Below are positions 10,627-22,689 of a DNA stretch of 64,000 nt, piece after piece. Position numbers and translations under genes: made by a program. The notes beneath the pieces were generated by a model, which worked only from the letters and a program-made list of their open reading frames with translations, had not been told where the DNA came from and ran no database searches. Numbering within the stretch: position 1 is the stretch's first letter; every line of letters begins with the position of its first letter. Source of the DNA: Cyprinodon diabolis (lineage: Eukaryota > Chordata > Actinopteri > Cyprinodontiformes > Cyprinodontidae); NCBI GenBank assembly GCA_030533445.1, contig CM060064.1, positions 44,535,787 to 44,599,786 of the forward strand, read 5' to 3'.

Positions 10627-13514
10627 GAAAGAAGTTCACGGTTTATTGAGTGCAAGGTGCCTTTGGTACAAATAAACCTAGATTATGTCTGAAGTCTTTG
10701 TGCTAATATGCTTTGTGTAGTTTTCTCAAAATAAGCTGTTCTGCATGATGACAGAAGGATCACATCTCATCAAATGACCTTTTTCCCAGTTTTGTGGTTC
10801 TTTGAGAAGTAGTTTTTAAAAGCTTTTCTATGCTGCCAAATGTTCTCAAATATATAGAATGCTAAGATAAAACTCTTAGTTTTTGTCTTTTTCCAAACAT
10901 TACATCCTCTTAAGGCAGGGGGGACAATATTTTTGGTGGGGCTGATATAGCCTAGTGTATGTCTCCAACTAATCCAGAATAAGAATTCAAATAAACAATT
11001 GGAAATTAAATACAATTTAACAGAAATGATTTAATTTACTATATAATAACAGTAACAGTGATGATTTGGGTCACTGTGACGGGGTTCTTTGGCCTCCAAG
11101 AATCCAGGCTCAGTCAGGTTACCGGTGTTGGTGATTTATTGTGCTCAAAAACTCAAAACAGGGTGTAAAAGAAACTAAACATGTACAAGATCCTCTGGGC
11201 CTCAGCCTCCCTCCAGTTACCAGCAATGTAACAAAGAAACAGAAAACAGAAATGGCCGCTCTTCTTCCCACAGCCCTCATTATATAGTTTAAGCCCCTCA
11301 CCTCAGGCTCTCTTATTTCTGACTTCTTCTCATTAATCAGTTTTGTCCATATATTACCTCCACAATCAATTGATATACAAAAACAAATAATTTTTACAAC
11401 TTAATTCTTTTACACAGATTCATTGACTTATTCAATTACACCAAACTGGGTTTGAACCCAGCAAAGACGCAGCCAGACTGAAGATGACAAGTCCCCGTAG
11501 CATAAACACGTACACACACACACACACACACACACGGATAACCCCACTGAAATATTAAGTGTGCACCCTCAATACGCCAGCAGGTAACCAGGAACAGCTT
11601 GTGTGTTTTAAGTTAATGGAGCTACTGGGCTCAGCGCGAATGAATTGGTCCTCACAAGCACAGTATAACAGGAATGTGTGTGTGGCGCGCAAAGTTAGAG
11701 GATGTTTTAAGAAACGAGGTGGATTCATCACAGTCACAATAACCATGACAGCAAATTTTCCTACCCTACAACAGGGATGCTCTTCTGGCAAACGGGTAGA
11801 TAAATAAGGATCTCACCGAATTTGGTGGAAGCTGCATCTCGCTCGTTACATTCGCCATCGTCCCTCTAATTGTCTGCACCTGCGCTTGGGTGCAGAAGCC
11901 TGTTAAAGCGCAGTATTTTCAGAGCCCCAAGACCATAAAGTTCTGAGACGCTGATTGGCCATTAAATTCACCTAGCAATAGTACATGATTGACAGATTCT
12001 CTGCAAATGTGGGTCTGTCTGACCAGAGCCCCAAGACAGAGACGGTAGGAGTCTGTCTGTGGAAATCCACAAATGAATGACAGTAGATGGGGAAATGTAA
12101 TTTAAATAATTTGTTTTGCTTATAGGTACACACTCTAGAGAGTAAAACTGACAATTATGAGTTAATTTCTAAAATATATTTTACGTTTCTCTCTTCTTAT
12201 CAGGGAGGGCGGTGCCCCAGCGCCCCCTATGGGCCGGCCGCCATGTGAGGGGGGAGGTTATTTTACAACACACTCCTAAGAGAATTGACAACTATAAATG
12301 TTTTTTAAGTCTTGAATAATCTTCCCCTGCATAATTTTTTACTTTGGATTGTTTAGAAATGAAAATATAACTCCTTCTGTATTGAAGGGCAGTAAAAGTA
12401 GTTTCTCTTATGTATTGCTGATGTCTTTTCTTCCTGGCATCGAGCTTTACAGCGTGTGCTTCAGAGCAGCAAATAGCCATAGCTCCGTCTTTATGGAGGT
12501 GCTAACAGTGATGATGTGTTTATGAAGTAAATATTGTTGTTTTCCCAGGGAAATCCATAGAAGCTACAATGGATCACTTAGTTTGTCAACATTCAGCTTT
12601 TGGCTTCTTCCTCATTTTGTGTTTAATTGAGTTTGTAGAATCTGCTGTGTGATAACTTGTGGACGGTGCAAAAATAATTATAGATCTTATTGAATCCCAG
12701 GCTGCTTCCTAATGTGATTACATTTGAGAGCACTCCTAAATCCTTAACTTTTTTAGATTTTGTTCACAGCTATATTTAAAGCTGTTTTCATGCCCTTAAA
12801 TCCTCCAGGGTGCATGTAAGTGCCAGGTATGTAAGGCCAATTTTCCCTGAAGTATGAGAGAGCAGATGCGTCTTGTTGCATAATTTTCGATGGGGAAGTT
12901 CACTTTGCACTCTCATGTCTCACTTCAGTGTCACTTGGAGCTGAAACCCTCAGCATCATCACTGTTTCTGTCAGAATGATGAAGAAACATGGTCTCTCTC
13001 ACCATGGTAACAAGCAGGCAGCCATAATCCGGGCTGCACAGGCGGAAATGAGTTAGTGGGAGATTTGCTTAATTATACCTCCTCTTGATCCTGTGCATAC
13101 TTATAGCAGAATAAAGATTCCTTAGCACAGAGAAGGCAAAGCTAACGTGTTCCGGTGAAACTGATTCATCCTAATGGTTTGAAATGCAGAGAAATATTAT
13201 CCTTTATAGAATTTTTTGCTTTTTCCCCCCAACAACAAGACTACCCTACACAAATAGTCAGATGAGAAACAGGCAGATATGCAAAGGGCTTCAGTTTAAT
13301 AAGTTACCGTAATAACTTTGGTAATCAGCTGCCTCTGATTCAGTTCGACCAACTTCCATGTAGTCCAATCAGATCATTGTGTTGATTTTTTTCAACTGTT
13401 ATAACAAACTTGAGATAGATTCCATCAGTTTAGATTTAGGAACATTTTCCATCTTATCAAGTCTGATAACCTTAGATCTGGACAAAAAGTCTTTCAGATC
13501 TTGATTTGAGATTG
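10627..13514. other. syngap1: Intron with unclassified repeats
   Basis: No exon recognised. A CA-dinucleotide run lies at about 11510-11535. Between 11077 and about 12260 the sequence has LTR-like pieces on the minus strand (CCCCGTCACA end, AATAAATCACC, CTATATAATGAGG) but no convincing TSD, so it is left unclassified. Confidence 0.4.
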
Positions 13515-13522
13515 ATACGCTA

Positions 13523-14051
13523 TAGGGATGGAACACTTTATGAAAACCGTCCGAACCGTTCGGTTCGACTGTCTTGGTTCGGTTCGCGTGTGTTGCGTTC
13601 GGTTCATGCGCTGCTCCTTTTTCTCATAGGCGAAGCGTTTACACTCCAGAGCAGAAGGTAGCGGTACTGTGACCAAAGCCGAACACCAGTAGTAAACAAA
13701 AAGAAGTAGCGTAGCCGGGTGTAGCAGAAAAAAAATCAGTTGTTGTGGAGAATTGTGTGGGTATGGCGAGTGGGAAAGAACAGGAGTTGGAAGACACACC
13801 AGCAGCACTTTATAGGTCTGCTGTATGGGACCGCTTTGCATTTAGAGTGACCTACGATGACAGCCGAAAGAAAGTTGTGGATAAAAGTGCAACAGTGTGC
13901 AAGCATTGTGCAACACGTTTTGTTTATGCTAACAGCAACACGACCAACATGTCAGGCTAACAATCAACATATACCGAACCGAACCGAAAACCGTGACCAC
14001 GAAACCATGAACCGAACCGAACCGTGGATTTTGTGAACCGTTCCACCTCTA
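13523..14051. mobile_element. hAT transposon internal-deletion derivative, 529 bp
   Basis: Ends TAGGGATGGAAC and GTTCCACCTCTA form inverted repeats, flanked by a perfect 8-bp TSD ATACGCTA (13515-13522 and 14052-14059). Sub-terminal zones are packed with GGTTCGG / CCGAACC motifs in inverted orientation. The centre keeps the 5' coding part of a BED-type transposase. Confidence 0.9.
13745..13960 (+). pseudogene. N-terminal BED zinc-finger fragment of a hAT transposase
   Basis: The frame contains SAVWDRFAFRVTYDDSRKKV, VDKSATVCKHCATRFVY and ANSNTTNMSG, the first half of a ZBED-type BED finger with its CxxC pair. The His pair and the catalytic domain are missing because the element is internally deleted; a stop follows NMSG. 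The likely native start is the internal Met of MASGKEQELE. Confidence 0.75.
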
Positions 14052-14086
14052 ATACGCTAAGCAAGAGCAGATTCTGTTAAGCTTAG

Positions 14087-14699
14087 GCTACGTTCACACC
14101 ACAGCCGGAAGTGACCCAAAAAAGATTTTGTTTTGCCCACGTGTGACCTGGATCTGATCTTTTCATGACAGTCTAAACAACACAGATCCACTTTCTTCCA
14201 ATCCCACCCAGGCCACTTGGCTATGTGGTCCTGAATCCGATACGAATCTGATCTTTTTGAATGCGACCTGTGTCTGTGCGGCCTGGTCGTATTCATCTGA
14301 CCTGAACGGCATTAATACCCTACAAAGGTCACTATTCTGCTTCTTGCTATGCAGAAGCGGCAAGAAAAATAAATGCCTTGGCGGACGATGATGCAGAGAG
14401 CAGTATTTTTTTTAACCATCTTGAAAAGATTGAGGTTTTTCAGGTCTGGAAAGATCGCTAGATGAGATCCAGCACTACATCCATGTTTACTTCCGTAATC
14501 ACGAAGCACACTGGCTTGTGAAGTCATTGCGTCCTCTACTGCGAATGCGGGACACTTGCGTTGTATGACTGCAGTTCACACAGGAGATCACATACAAGTG
14601 GCATATATTTGGAAATATGAACTGCAACGCAAAAAAATCAGATTTCACAAATAAATCGGAATTGAGCGTCAAGGCCTGCAGTGTGAACGTAGCCTTAGA
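14087..14699. mobile_element. MITE with TAGGCTACGTTCACAC termini
   Basis: The left end TTAGGCTACGTTCACACC and right end GTGTGAACGTAGCCTTA are inverted repeats about 600 bp apart. The sequence between has no transposase. TSDs are unclear because another repeat abuts on the right. The termini resemble hAT MITEs of teleosts. Confidence 0.7.
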
Positions 14700-14702
14700 C
14701 TT

Positions 14703-15495
14703 ATGCTATGTTCACACTGCAAGCAGCAGGAGCAGCAAAAACGCGCCTGCTGCTTCATTTTTGATGCTTGCACAAGTTTAGTTCTGGCTCGTGGTTGAAG
14801 CTGCTTTGCTGCTCTAGCTGCACATGCAAAAAATGTGGGTCTGATGCGCGTTGGGCGGAGCTACGCTCATCAAGATTACCATCCTGCCTTCAAATATTAT
14901 TTCACTGTCGGAGCCGCTCAGACCCCCGTACACCGGTGGTGTGCGGTCACTGGAAATCCCCTTCAACAGCTGCCTCTGGCCGGGTCACTTCTTCGTGTTT
15001 TTCCGCTACCGTTTGTGGCGGCTGGAAGTAGATTTTAGCGTTTCTCACGTACGTAGTCCAAACTGCAGGCACTAGAATATTAAAATCGTACATATTTTGC
15101 CAGCACATTTTGACATTTTGAGTTAATTTATGCTTTAATAAGGTCTTTTAGGGGAGCGATTATACGGACCTACATTAGCAGCACTGTGTCTGTCTCCCTG
15201 CCAGCTCCCAGATCAGCTTCTCTGATTGGCTGATGTGGTTCATTGAGCAGCAAAACTTCAATTTTTCCAACCACAGCAGCTGCTGCTTCTGAAGGGCGTC
15301 CCTCACGTCAGATGCTCAGAAGCTCATGAGGCGCTGCTCCTGCTGCTAAGACACGCTGCTCCTGCTGCTCAAAAAGCGCTGCGGGACCTTTTGCTGTGCC
15401 AAGATGCTCATCAACCATTGGCTTTGCATGTAAACTAGTTGCTTCTGCTGCCTCTGCTGCTTGGGGTCTGAATATAAACAGTGTGGGAGAAAAAA
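14703..15495. repeat. MITE-like repeat rich in GCAGCAG/CTGCTGC motifs
   Basis: Begins TATGCTATGTTCACACTGCA followed by AGCAGCAGGAGCAG, and ends with CTGCTGCCTCTGCTGCTTG and TAAACAGTGTGGGAG, giving partial inverted symmetry. No coding motif; the ORFs at 14768-15075 overlap in three frames and are not conserved. Ends are approximate. Confidence 0.5.
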
Positions 15496-16716
15496 CATGG
15501 TGAAAAAAAAACCGCATTGATATGGTCAGTTTGATGCAGAGACTGACATGATTTACAGTTTTTTCAGTTTTTTTGTTTTTTTCTACTGTCTGATGGCGGT
15601 GGGGAAGAAGCTGTTGCAGAATCTGCTGATCCTGCATTGAATGCTGCAAAGCCTCTTCCTAGAGGGCAGCAGGGAGAACAGTCCATGATGGGGGTGTGAA
15701 GGGTCATTAATAATGTTACGCGGTTTAAAACACGCAGCACTGGGATGAAATGAACCGCAATAAGCCATTTGGACTTTATGTTTCGACAAAACATGTCATG
15801 ATTTCAAGAAGTAGACTAAGTGCAATTCTCTTACTGCACTGGCAGATCATCGTATTTGTTTTCTGGTAGAGTTTTCTCAAAGAAGATTAATAATATATCA
15901 GTATATCTTCTCTTGCTAAGTATATAAATCTCAAAACAAGATCAAAGACTTTTTGGCTTGAAACTTGGTTTGATGGACAGTTTCTTGTAGTTTGCAACTG
16001 TGAAAGACTTTTCTCTAGGAAAGCTGTTGGATAAGACGAACCTCTGAGGGGACAGAGCAGCTGAAACCTTTAGAAAATTATTATTTTTTCACTGGTGCTA
16101 AGGCTTAAATCTGTTTAAAAAAATTCTTAATTCATTGTTTATTCTCTATTTCAAAGAGATGATTTACATTTTTGTGACGTGGGTTACAGTCATGCTGCTG
16201 AGGTCCAATACAGGTAGCCCATAGAGCTTATTTTTATCTCCAGTAATTAGATTTTCCACATTGAGTCATTTTCGACACTGGTTCCAAATTTAAGCATCAG
16301 AATCCAGCCCTGCAAAAACTTAAGACCATTTCTCAGTTTCTCGTTTTCATTCTGATCAGTCAGACTATTTGGTAATGTTTTCAAAACTTTGCACTTCAAC
16401 TTTATTGGAGCTGGAGCTAAGCGCTGCATTTGATATTATTTGTTATCTCCAACCTTTTGCACTTTTACATTTTAGCCCATGCTTATCAACCTCAAACCAT
16501 GGGTCTTATGAAAGTTAAGTTTAGATTCAATCTTACCTACGAGAACCACAAATGTCTCTGATCAGGTTGGGATTATATCCGTTTGGTTGCCTACCAACAA
16601 CTTCTAGCTTAGCTAGTGCTCGTCTTTAAAGGAAGCTCAGAATCATATAAAGTTGCTTTTTTCATGAAATTAGTCATTCAGTGTCATCCTGAAAAATACT
16701 TTAACATATCTTAAAG
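15496..16716. other. syngap1: Intron, partly repetitive
   Basis: 15580-15790 reads like a diverged interspersed repeat (GGTGGGGAAGAAGCTGTTGC and following). The 16530-16660 segment is homologous to 51415-51540 (TCTCTGATCAGG ... TTTAAAGGAAGCTCAG), so it is also a repeat of unknown type. No exon. Confidence 0.45.
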
Positions 16717-17230
16717 TAGTGTTGTCACGATACTAAACTTTTCAACTCGATACCGATACCAAGTAAAATATTCGATACTCGATACCCTTTGCGATACCAC
16801 AAGAATCAAAACAAAGACTAAAATTCAACAGAAATATTTTCATTACTAAAAAAATACAAAAAAATAAATAAAAAACAATAAGAATAATATTTTGAGGTTG
16901 TATGCTGTGAACAATATTAAGCAAGCTTGATAAAAAACTTACAAAATCAAATTGAAGTGTTCTTTCCTAGGCTATGTTTTGCAGACATAACAATGACACT
17001 AGCCAAACCAGTTAAACAGAAATAATTCTCAGCAGCTGCACCTGTTACAAAAAAAGTCTGAAATGGAACAATGCACAGAATTATTCAATCACACAGTGTT
17101 CAGAAAGTGCATTGTCCTCTATTCTGCACTTTAGATGGCTATATCGATACTTTTGAAAATGAGTGTTGTAACCGGATACAATGCTTCAGTATCGATACTC
17201 TTTTGAGTATCGATACTTTTGACAGCCCTA
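16717..17230. mobile_element. hAT MITE, 514 bp
   Basis: Left end TAGTGTTGTCACGATACT, right end GATACTTTTGACAGCCCTA, with an exact 8-bp TSD TCTTAAAG (16709-16716 and 17231-17238). ATCGATAC/GATACC sub-terminal motifs repeat inside. No transposase fragment is recognisable. Confidence 0.9.
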
Positions 17231-17472
17231 TCTTAAAGTAAGCCTATCTTAATACTTGGGTCAAAAGTAACAAAGTGTTGCTTTAAAATTCTAAAATAGG
17301 CTTTCTTTGGTTTGCAATAGTTGAAAAGCTGTTGTTGTGAGGAATTGATAGAGGAAAAATCCTAATCGTAAATCTGACCATTGTTCCTTCTCTAACATCT
17401 GTCTATAATGTCATCCTTTTTTATTTTTGCTTGCAGAAAATTATTATTTCTTATCATTGTTACTATTTCTAT

Positions 17473-17802
17473 TAGTGTTGCACCGATACCAGTATCTGGC
17501 AGGGTTACGGTTAAATCCAGCACTAAAATGGTGGCATCAGTATCGGTGAGTACTATTGTCATCCATTCCAGGTAGGCAATAAAAAGTTCTAATGGATTCA
17601 CTTTGTTTTAGTCTTTTTCTTGTTTCTCAAAGGTAGGCAGCAGCTTGACAAAGCCATGATGGCAATTATTTTACATCCAAGTAGTATGCAGTTCTTCATA
17701 TACACACACATCAATTTCAAACAGATGGTATCGGTATCGGCCGATACTACACAGCAAGGTATCGGGTATCGAGGCCAAAAAAATGGCATCGGCGCAACAC
17801 TA
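17473..17802. mobile_element. hAT MITE of the GTGTTGCACCGATACC family, 330 bp
   Basis: Inverted ends TAGTGTTGCACCGATACC and GGCATCGGCGCAACACTA, perfect 8-bp TSD ATTTCTAT (17465-17472 and 17803-17810). It shares its interior with the longer copy at 59304-59894, including AGGTAGGCAGCAGCTTGACA and GTAGTATGCAGTTCTTCATA. Confidence 0.92.
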
Positions 17803-18432
17803 ATTTCTATCTTAATGATTACCAACATGATTACCTCTAACAATGCAAAACTTAACCTTTTTCTTAGGGCCAATCCTAAACTGCAATTAGCTCACCCAGA
17901 TTACTTATGTAGAAGAAAAAAAAGTGAACCAAAACCTGCCTTTTGTGCTTTTCTTTGGACACACAATCTTTTTTCCACAACACCTTCACCTATTGCAAAT
18001 ACATACTGTGTTTGTTATGAAGAGAGCCTTATTTTAAATCATTAAGGACCAGCCATTTGGACTTTTAAACCATCCTTCAATTGTATCTTATCGACATTAC
18101 AAGCTGTGTTCTGCAAAATGTGTGTATTGTTTCATTCAAGACCAACTTGAAGAATATTTTTTATGTACAGATGGATACAGACATGGCCGAATAGAAACTC
18201 TGAGTGAAGCTTTAATTAAATACAGTTTGTTTAAAATTATGACAAAAATATATGTTTTTTTCTAATCTGCCATTAAGCGTTTGAGCTTTAGACGTTTATT
18301 GGTTTTGTTTATTTACACATCATTCAGGAATTTCAACACATTACATGATGTATACAACAAGTATCCACGGTAGGATGAGCGAAAGGGTCACTCCTACTGA
18401 TTAAAGCTTTTAATAGGGAAGATATTGATAAG

Positions 18433-18556
18433 GACCGGCCGCCTTTTACAGCTGCTTTTTCTAGTATCTCTGCTTGTGTATCCTTGAACCCCAGTCGGCC
18501 TCAGCAAATGGCTGCTCACACTGAGACTGGTTCTGATGGAGGTTTCTTCCTGTTAA
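18433..18556 (+). mobile_element. LINE 3' copy, left part (split by solo LTR)
   Basis: Plus-strand 3' UTR of the CR1/L2-group LINE, matching 38395-38516 (CTTGAACCCCAGTCGGCCTC, then TCTTCCTGTTAA). It continues at 19020-19235 after the LTR insertion. Confidence 0.85.
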
Positions 18557-19019
18557 TGTGGAAGCTCATTGGTAGAATTCCCTTATGACAGAAAGAAGGC
18601 CACGATTCACACCATTTTATCATCCGGAGGGGGGAAACATTTATTACAAAACCGAAGTCATACAGCTGTCTTAAACACTTCATACATTCAGCACTGCATC
18701 GTCACATCTCAGTTATTTCCCCCACCTTCAGTCCATTTTAGGCTGCATTTATAGTTTCCACATCGCACTGTGTGGATGCACGTGCACAACTGGACGCTCT
18801 TCCTGGAAATCTCTTAGCTTATGACCTGATTGCGTGTGAGTCAACCAGTAAGAACCCTGTTTTTGCCAAGATTCGTACGTGACTTCCAGTATGTCGACAC
18901 CCTGTCTACATGCTGCATTCTCTGTGTTGCTAAGTGAGAATAAGGTCAGAAACAGGACTACATAATGCAGTACAACTGCTTCCATATTTGGCTAGCCAGC
19001 CAGATATTTACATTCTACA
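18557..19019 (-). mobile_element. Solo LTR of an endogenous retrovirus-like element, 463 bp
   Basis: Read on the minus strand the segment begins TGTAGAATG and ends TTCCACA, so it has the TG...CA ends of an LTR. A 4-bp TSD TTAA flanks it (18553-18556 and 19020-19023). A TATA-like CTATAAATG (complement of 18745-18754) and a poly-A signal AATAAA (complement of 18640-18645) lie in the right order and spacing. No internal retroviral genes are present, so it is a recombination-derived solo LTR. A 4-bp TSD fits several retroviral classes. It splits a LINE tail. Confidence 0.82.
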
Positions 19020-19235
19020 TTAAAAGGGAGTTTTTTCTCTCCACTGTCGCTACAAGCATGCTTAGTGTGAGGGATTGCTGAAGAGTCAATGAGTCGATGC
19101 GGTCAACTGGTTTTCCTTAGAAAACTTTGAATCAGTTGACTGGATGATCTAGTTGAACTGTAAAGTGCCTTCAGATGACATGTGTTGTGAATTGGCGCTA
19201 TAGAAATAAACTTAATTGAATTTAATTAAATATTG
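19020..19235 (+). mobile_element. LINE 3' copy, right part and tail
   Basis: It resumes the LINE text exactly where 18556 stopped (TTAAAAGGGAGTTTT) and runs through AAGTGCCTTCAGATGACATG and GGCGCTATAGAAATAAAC to a TTGAAT-rich end. Confidence 0.85.
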
Positions 19236-21348
19236 TCGATAATATGAACAGCATAGCAGACACACAACAATAGACAACAACAGTATTCTGGTTGCAAGGG
19301 ATTTTCTATGAAGAACTATAGTGATAAAATTTATAGATGGAGGAAGATACAGATATTAACATATTAACAGTAAATTGGACATATTTTTCCAGGAGATGAG
19401 TCTTTATTTTAGTCATGAAGATCAAGATGAAATGGGACAATTTTATTTAGTTTTCTGTTTTCCTTTCCAGTAATTACATTTTTATTCCCAGTGTTATAGG
19501 TGTGCTTAGAAGTACAGAACGAGGTCACATAGTTTAGTTTGTGAGCTGTACATTACACAATCAGTTTAAAAGTGGTTATACTCACTCGACTTATTTTAAA
19601 GTGACAAGAGCTGATATTCCAACTTGAGTTAAATCCTGTACGTCCGAGCAGAGCAGAGCATTTTTTGTAGTTTTCTTGTTTGCTGAGTTTTCCTCTCAGT
19701 TAATATGCCTTACCTGATCCAATGTATGGCAGATATTTTCTCTGGTTTTGTGTCTCTTCGGTTTTCCTGCAGCTCTCCAGGTATCTTCTCAATCCTTTCC
19801 TTCCTCCCAATCTTAACTCATCATCCTCTTCACTCTTCTTTCACTCTGACTCCTAAGACTGTTAAATCTTCCTCTCTGAAGGATCCTCTGTTTACATAAT
19901 GAACTTAATTTCCACTGAGAGGTCGTCTTTCTCACCCCCTCACCCCTCTTTCTCTCACATTTTGTCATGACTTCCTCTAGTTTTTCTCTTGCCTCCCTTC
20001 AATCTGACTCATTCTTTTAGGTCTATTTTTATCTCTCCCTCACTCCATGAGCTCCCCTCTCCCTCTCTCTGGTTCCCTGTATGATCAGAACTCCGTTGGT
20101 GAACATTATGATTGGTTATAGGAATAAGCAGTCGTGGGAAAAGTGACCGCAGAGCCGAGGGTTTTGTTTTCCTTCATCTCCGTCTTTTTTTTTCTTCTCT
20201 GGGGGGTTCCTCGCTCCTGACCGGTGCTTCTCACTCACGGGTTCGATTCCTTGTGTCATCGTTTATCTGTCCAAATGGAGATGTGACTGTCAGCTGCTGC
20301 TGTGCATGCTTGTGTGCTGCTGTAGTAGAGGTGAGCAGTGCTGAAGTCAGAGATGCTGAGATTTTTATATTTCTGTCAGCAGAAGGATTTTATTTCTTTC
20401 TAGAAATATTTTAATATTTATTTTCTTTAGAGTTCCAAAGACTGAGGTAGAAAAATGAAAAATATCTGAGCGTAAAGAAAAAAGCATTTCAAATAAAATC
20501 TTGGGATTTAAGTCACTGCAGTCAGTAATAAAGCTGGGTGCCATTTGTTTTCTGCACACCCAGCATATCCTAGGGGTTATTTTAATGTAATTCATTTATA
20601 ACTGTATCACTTCTATCTCAGTAAGTCTATGTACTTCTGTAAACGATGCAAAAACATCGCAAACAAAGCAGCAAATGGATGGATGGTGGGCTGGATGGTA
20701 TGGTCAAGAAACATGTTTCTTAAAAGTAATTTCAAATACATGCAGAAATAAGATTTTTTTTTAACTTTCTAAACAAAAACAAGATTTTAAGAATAACTTT
20801 GCTATTGATTTTAGATTTTAATTTTCAGATTTAGTCTCAAGAATTACATTTTCTTCAAATTGTGTTTCAGAGATCACATTCTCTTTACTTAACTCCCAAA
20901 TACAAACGCTCCCTCTTGCATAATAAATATATGGCTGCTAACAACCATACATCTTTGCTCATCCCGCCCCCAGAAGTGATGTGTAAACTGCAATTTGAAA
21001 AAGAATGCATTTCATTAAAACTTAATCTGAAAAGGAAATATAAAAAAATGAAACTATAACATCTGTAAAAAAGACAAAAAAAAAAAATAAATAAAAATGT
21101 GAAAAAAAAATTTAAAAAATGTAATCAGAGAAAACAGCAAAGTAACTCAAAATGTTTTTCGATTTAGAAGTTTTTCACAGTATAATTTCTTAATTGTATT
21201 TTTTTCCTAATTTCTATTTACAAAAACTGTTGCTTTTGACAATAATGGTAATATAATACCACACTACATTTCCTAACTTCGGTCGATACAGTATACGATA
21301 ATATAACTTTGATATCAATACAAACAAATAAATGCCTTAGAGATACAA
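19236..21348. other. syngap1: Intron, nothing recognised
   Basis: No exon, RNA gene or mobile-element end recognised. Pyrimidine-rich stretches at 19750-20080 and poly-A tracts near 21070-21110 are present. The ORF at 20112-20414 has no motif. Confidence 0.45.
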
Positions 21349-21683
21349 AACCAAAAAAAAAAAAAGTTAACTGATTTTTACATTTTATTTCAGTTTAGTA
21401 TGGGAAAAAAGTCAGAATTCTGACTTTTAATTCTCAGAATTCTGACTTTTAATTCTCAGAATTCTGACTTTTAATTCTCAGAATTCTGACTTTAAACTCA
21501 GAATTCTGACTTTAATCTCAGAATTCTTACTGAATTCTGACAATAAAAAAGTCAGAATTCTGAGAAAAAAGTCAGAATTCTGAGATTAAAGTCAGAATTC
21601 TGAGAATTAAAAGTCAGAATTCTGACTTTTTTCCCATACTATACTGAAAAAAAAAAAAAAAATCTGTTAACTTTTTTTTTTTC
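21349..21683. repeat. Large palindrome built from AAGTCAGAATTCTGA units
   Basis: About a dozen copies of GTCAGAATTCTGA-type units occur, left half mainly TCTCAGAATTCTGACTTTTAA and right half its reverse complement, with the turn near 21535. Outer arms extend the symmetry: CAGTTTAGTATGGG / CCCATACTATACTG and GTTAACTG / CTGTTAAC next to poly-A/poly-T. It has no coding capacity; it is a fold-back element with tandem-repeat arms. Confidence 0.85.
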
Positions 21684-22304
21684 AGTGGCCCTAATCCTCT
21701 TCCTTAAAATCCTCTAAAAACTTATGAGAAATATTTTTTTATATTTTGTAAAATCCTTCAGATAACATTCTTGAATTTTTTGCTTTAAGACAAAACACAC
21801 AAAACTAAATCAACCCTGAATTTCATTTAGAGACAGATGCTGTAAACATAGACTGTAAGAAAATAGAAATGTCATATTAAATTACTGAATGAAATTATAT
21901 TGCGAAATGTTTTAATTAGTGGCCATACCTAAGACTGCATGAGTATTAATCCAGTCACGGGAAAAATAAAACCATCCTTGCTGCTTTTGTTGGAGTTCAG
22001 ATGGAAAACAGAAGCTAATGTAAAGGTGACGATGAAATCAAGACATTTGATGTTTTGTTTTAATAAAAAGTAGATAAAAGTAGAAACACATCAACAAAGA
22101 AAACTGGTTACATTACTTATCTTTTATTCAAAGCAGATCTTCTTAGGATTGTCCCAGTTTATTTAAATTAAAAGCAAAAGCTTCATCCCAGAATACACAG
22201 AACTCAGTGAGGATGCTAAATGTTTAAGTTTCAAGAAAAAAGACAGATTTTTTTACTTGTTTGGGAGGTTTACAAGAGAAAAATCTCTTTTCCCTAAAAG
22301 AAAT

Positions 22305-22680
22305 GCAGCAGCGGCTGCACAGTGGAGCATTGGGTAGCACTGCTGCCTTGCAGCAAGAAGGTTACAGATTCGATTCCCAGGCCAAGGGTCTTTCTGCATG
22401 GAGTTTGCATGTTCTCTCTGTGCATGGGTGGGTTCTTTCCGTGTACTCCAGCTTCCTCCCACAGTTCAAAAAACACGACTGTTAGGTTAATTGGCTTCTC
22501 TAAATTCTCCTTAAGTGTGAGTGTGTGCGTGAATGGATGTTTGTCTCTGTGCTGCCCTGCGATGGACTGGCGACCTGTCCAGGGTGGACCTCGCCTCTCG
22601 CCCGTAGAAAGCTGGAGATAAGCACCAGCACCCCTTGCGTCCCCACATGAGATAAGCGTGACAGAAAATGAAAGGATGGA
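22305..22680 (+). mobile_element. tRNA-derived SINE
   Basis: The tRNA-like head GCACTGCTGCCTTGCAGCA...GATTCGATTCCCAGG keeps a B-box-like GATTCGATTCC. The conserved teleost body follows (GGAGTTTGCATGTTCTC, CTTCCTCCCACAG, GGTTAATTGG, CCCTGCGATGGACTGGCGAC, CTGTCCAGGGTG). It ends in GAAAATGAAAGGATGGA. The ORFs over it are chance. Confidence 0.8.
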
Positions 22681-22689
22681 GCATTTCTT

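Noticed and set aside
11077..12260. Possible minus-strand LTR (ends TGTTGTAAAATAACC and CCCCGTCACA, with AATAAATC and CTATATAA)
   Set aside because: No convincing target-site duplication, and the interior includes a CA microsatellite and unrelated-looking text; the TG...CA ends could be chance over 1.2 kb.
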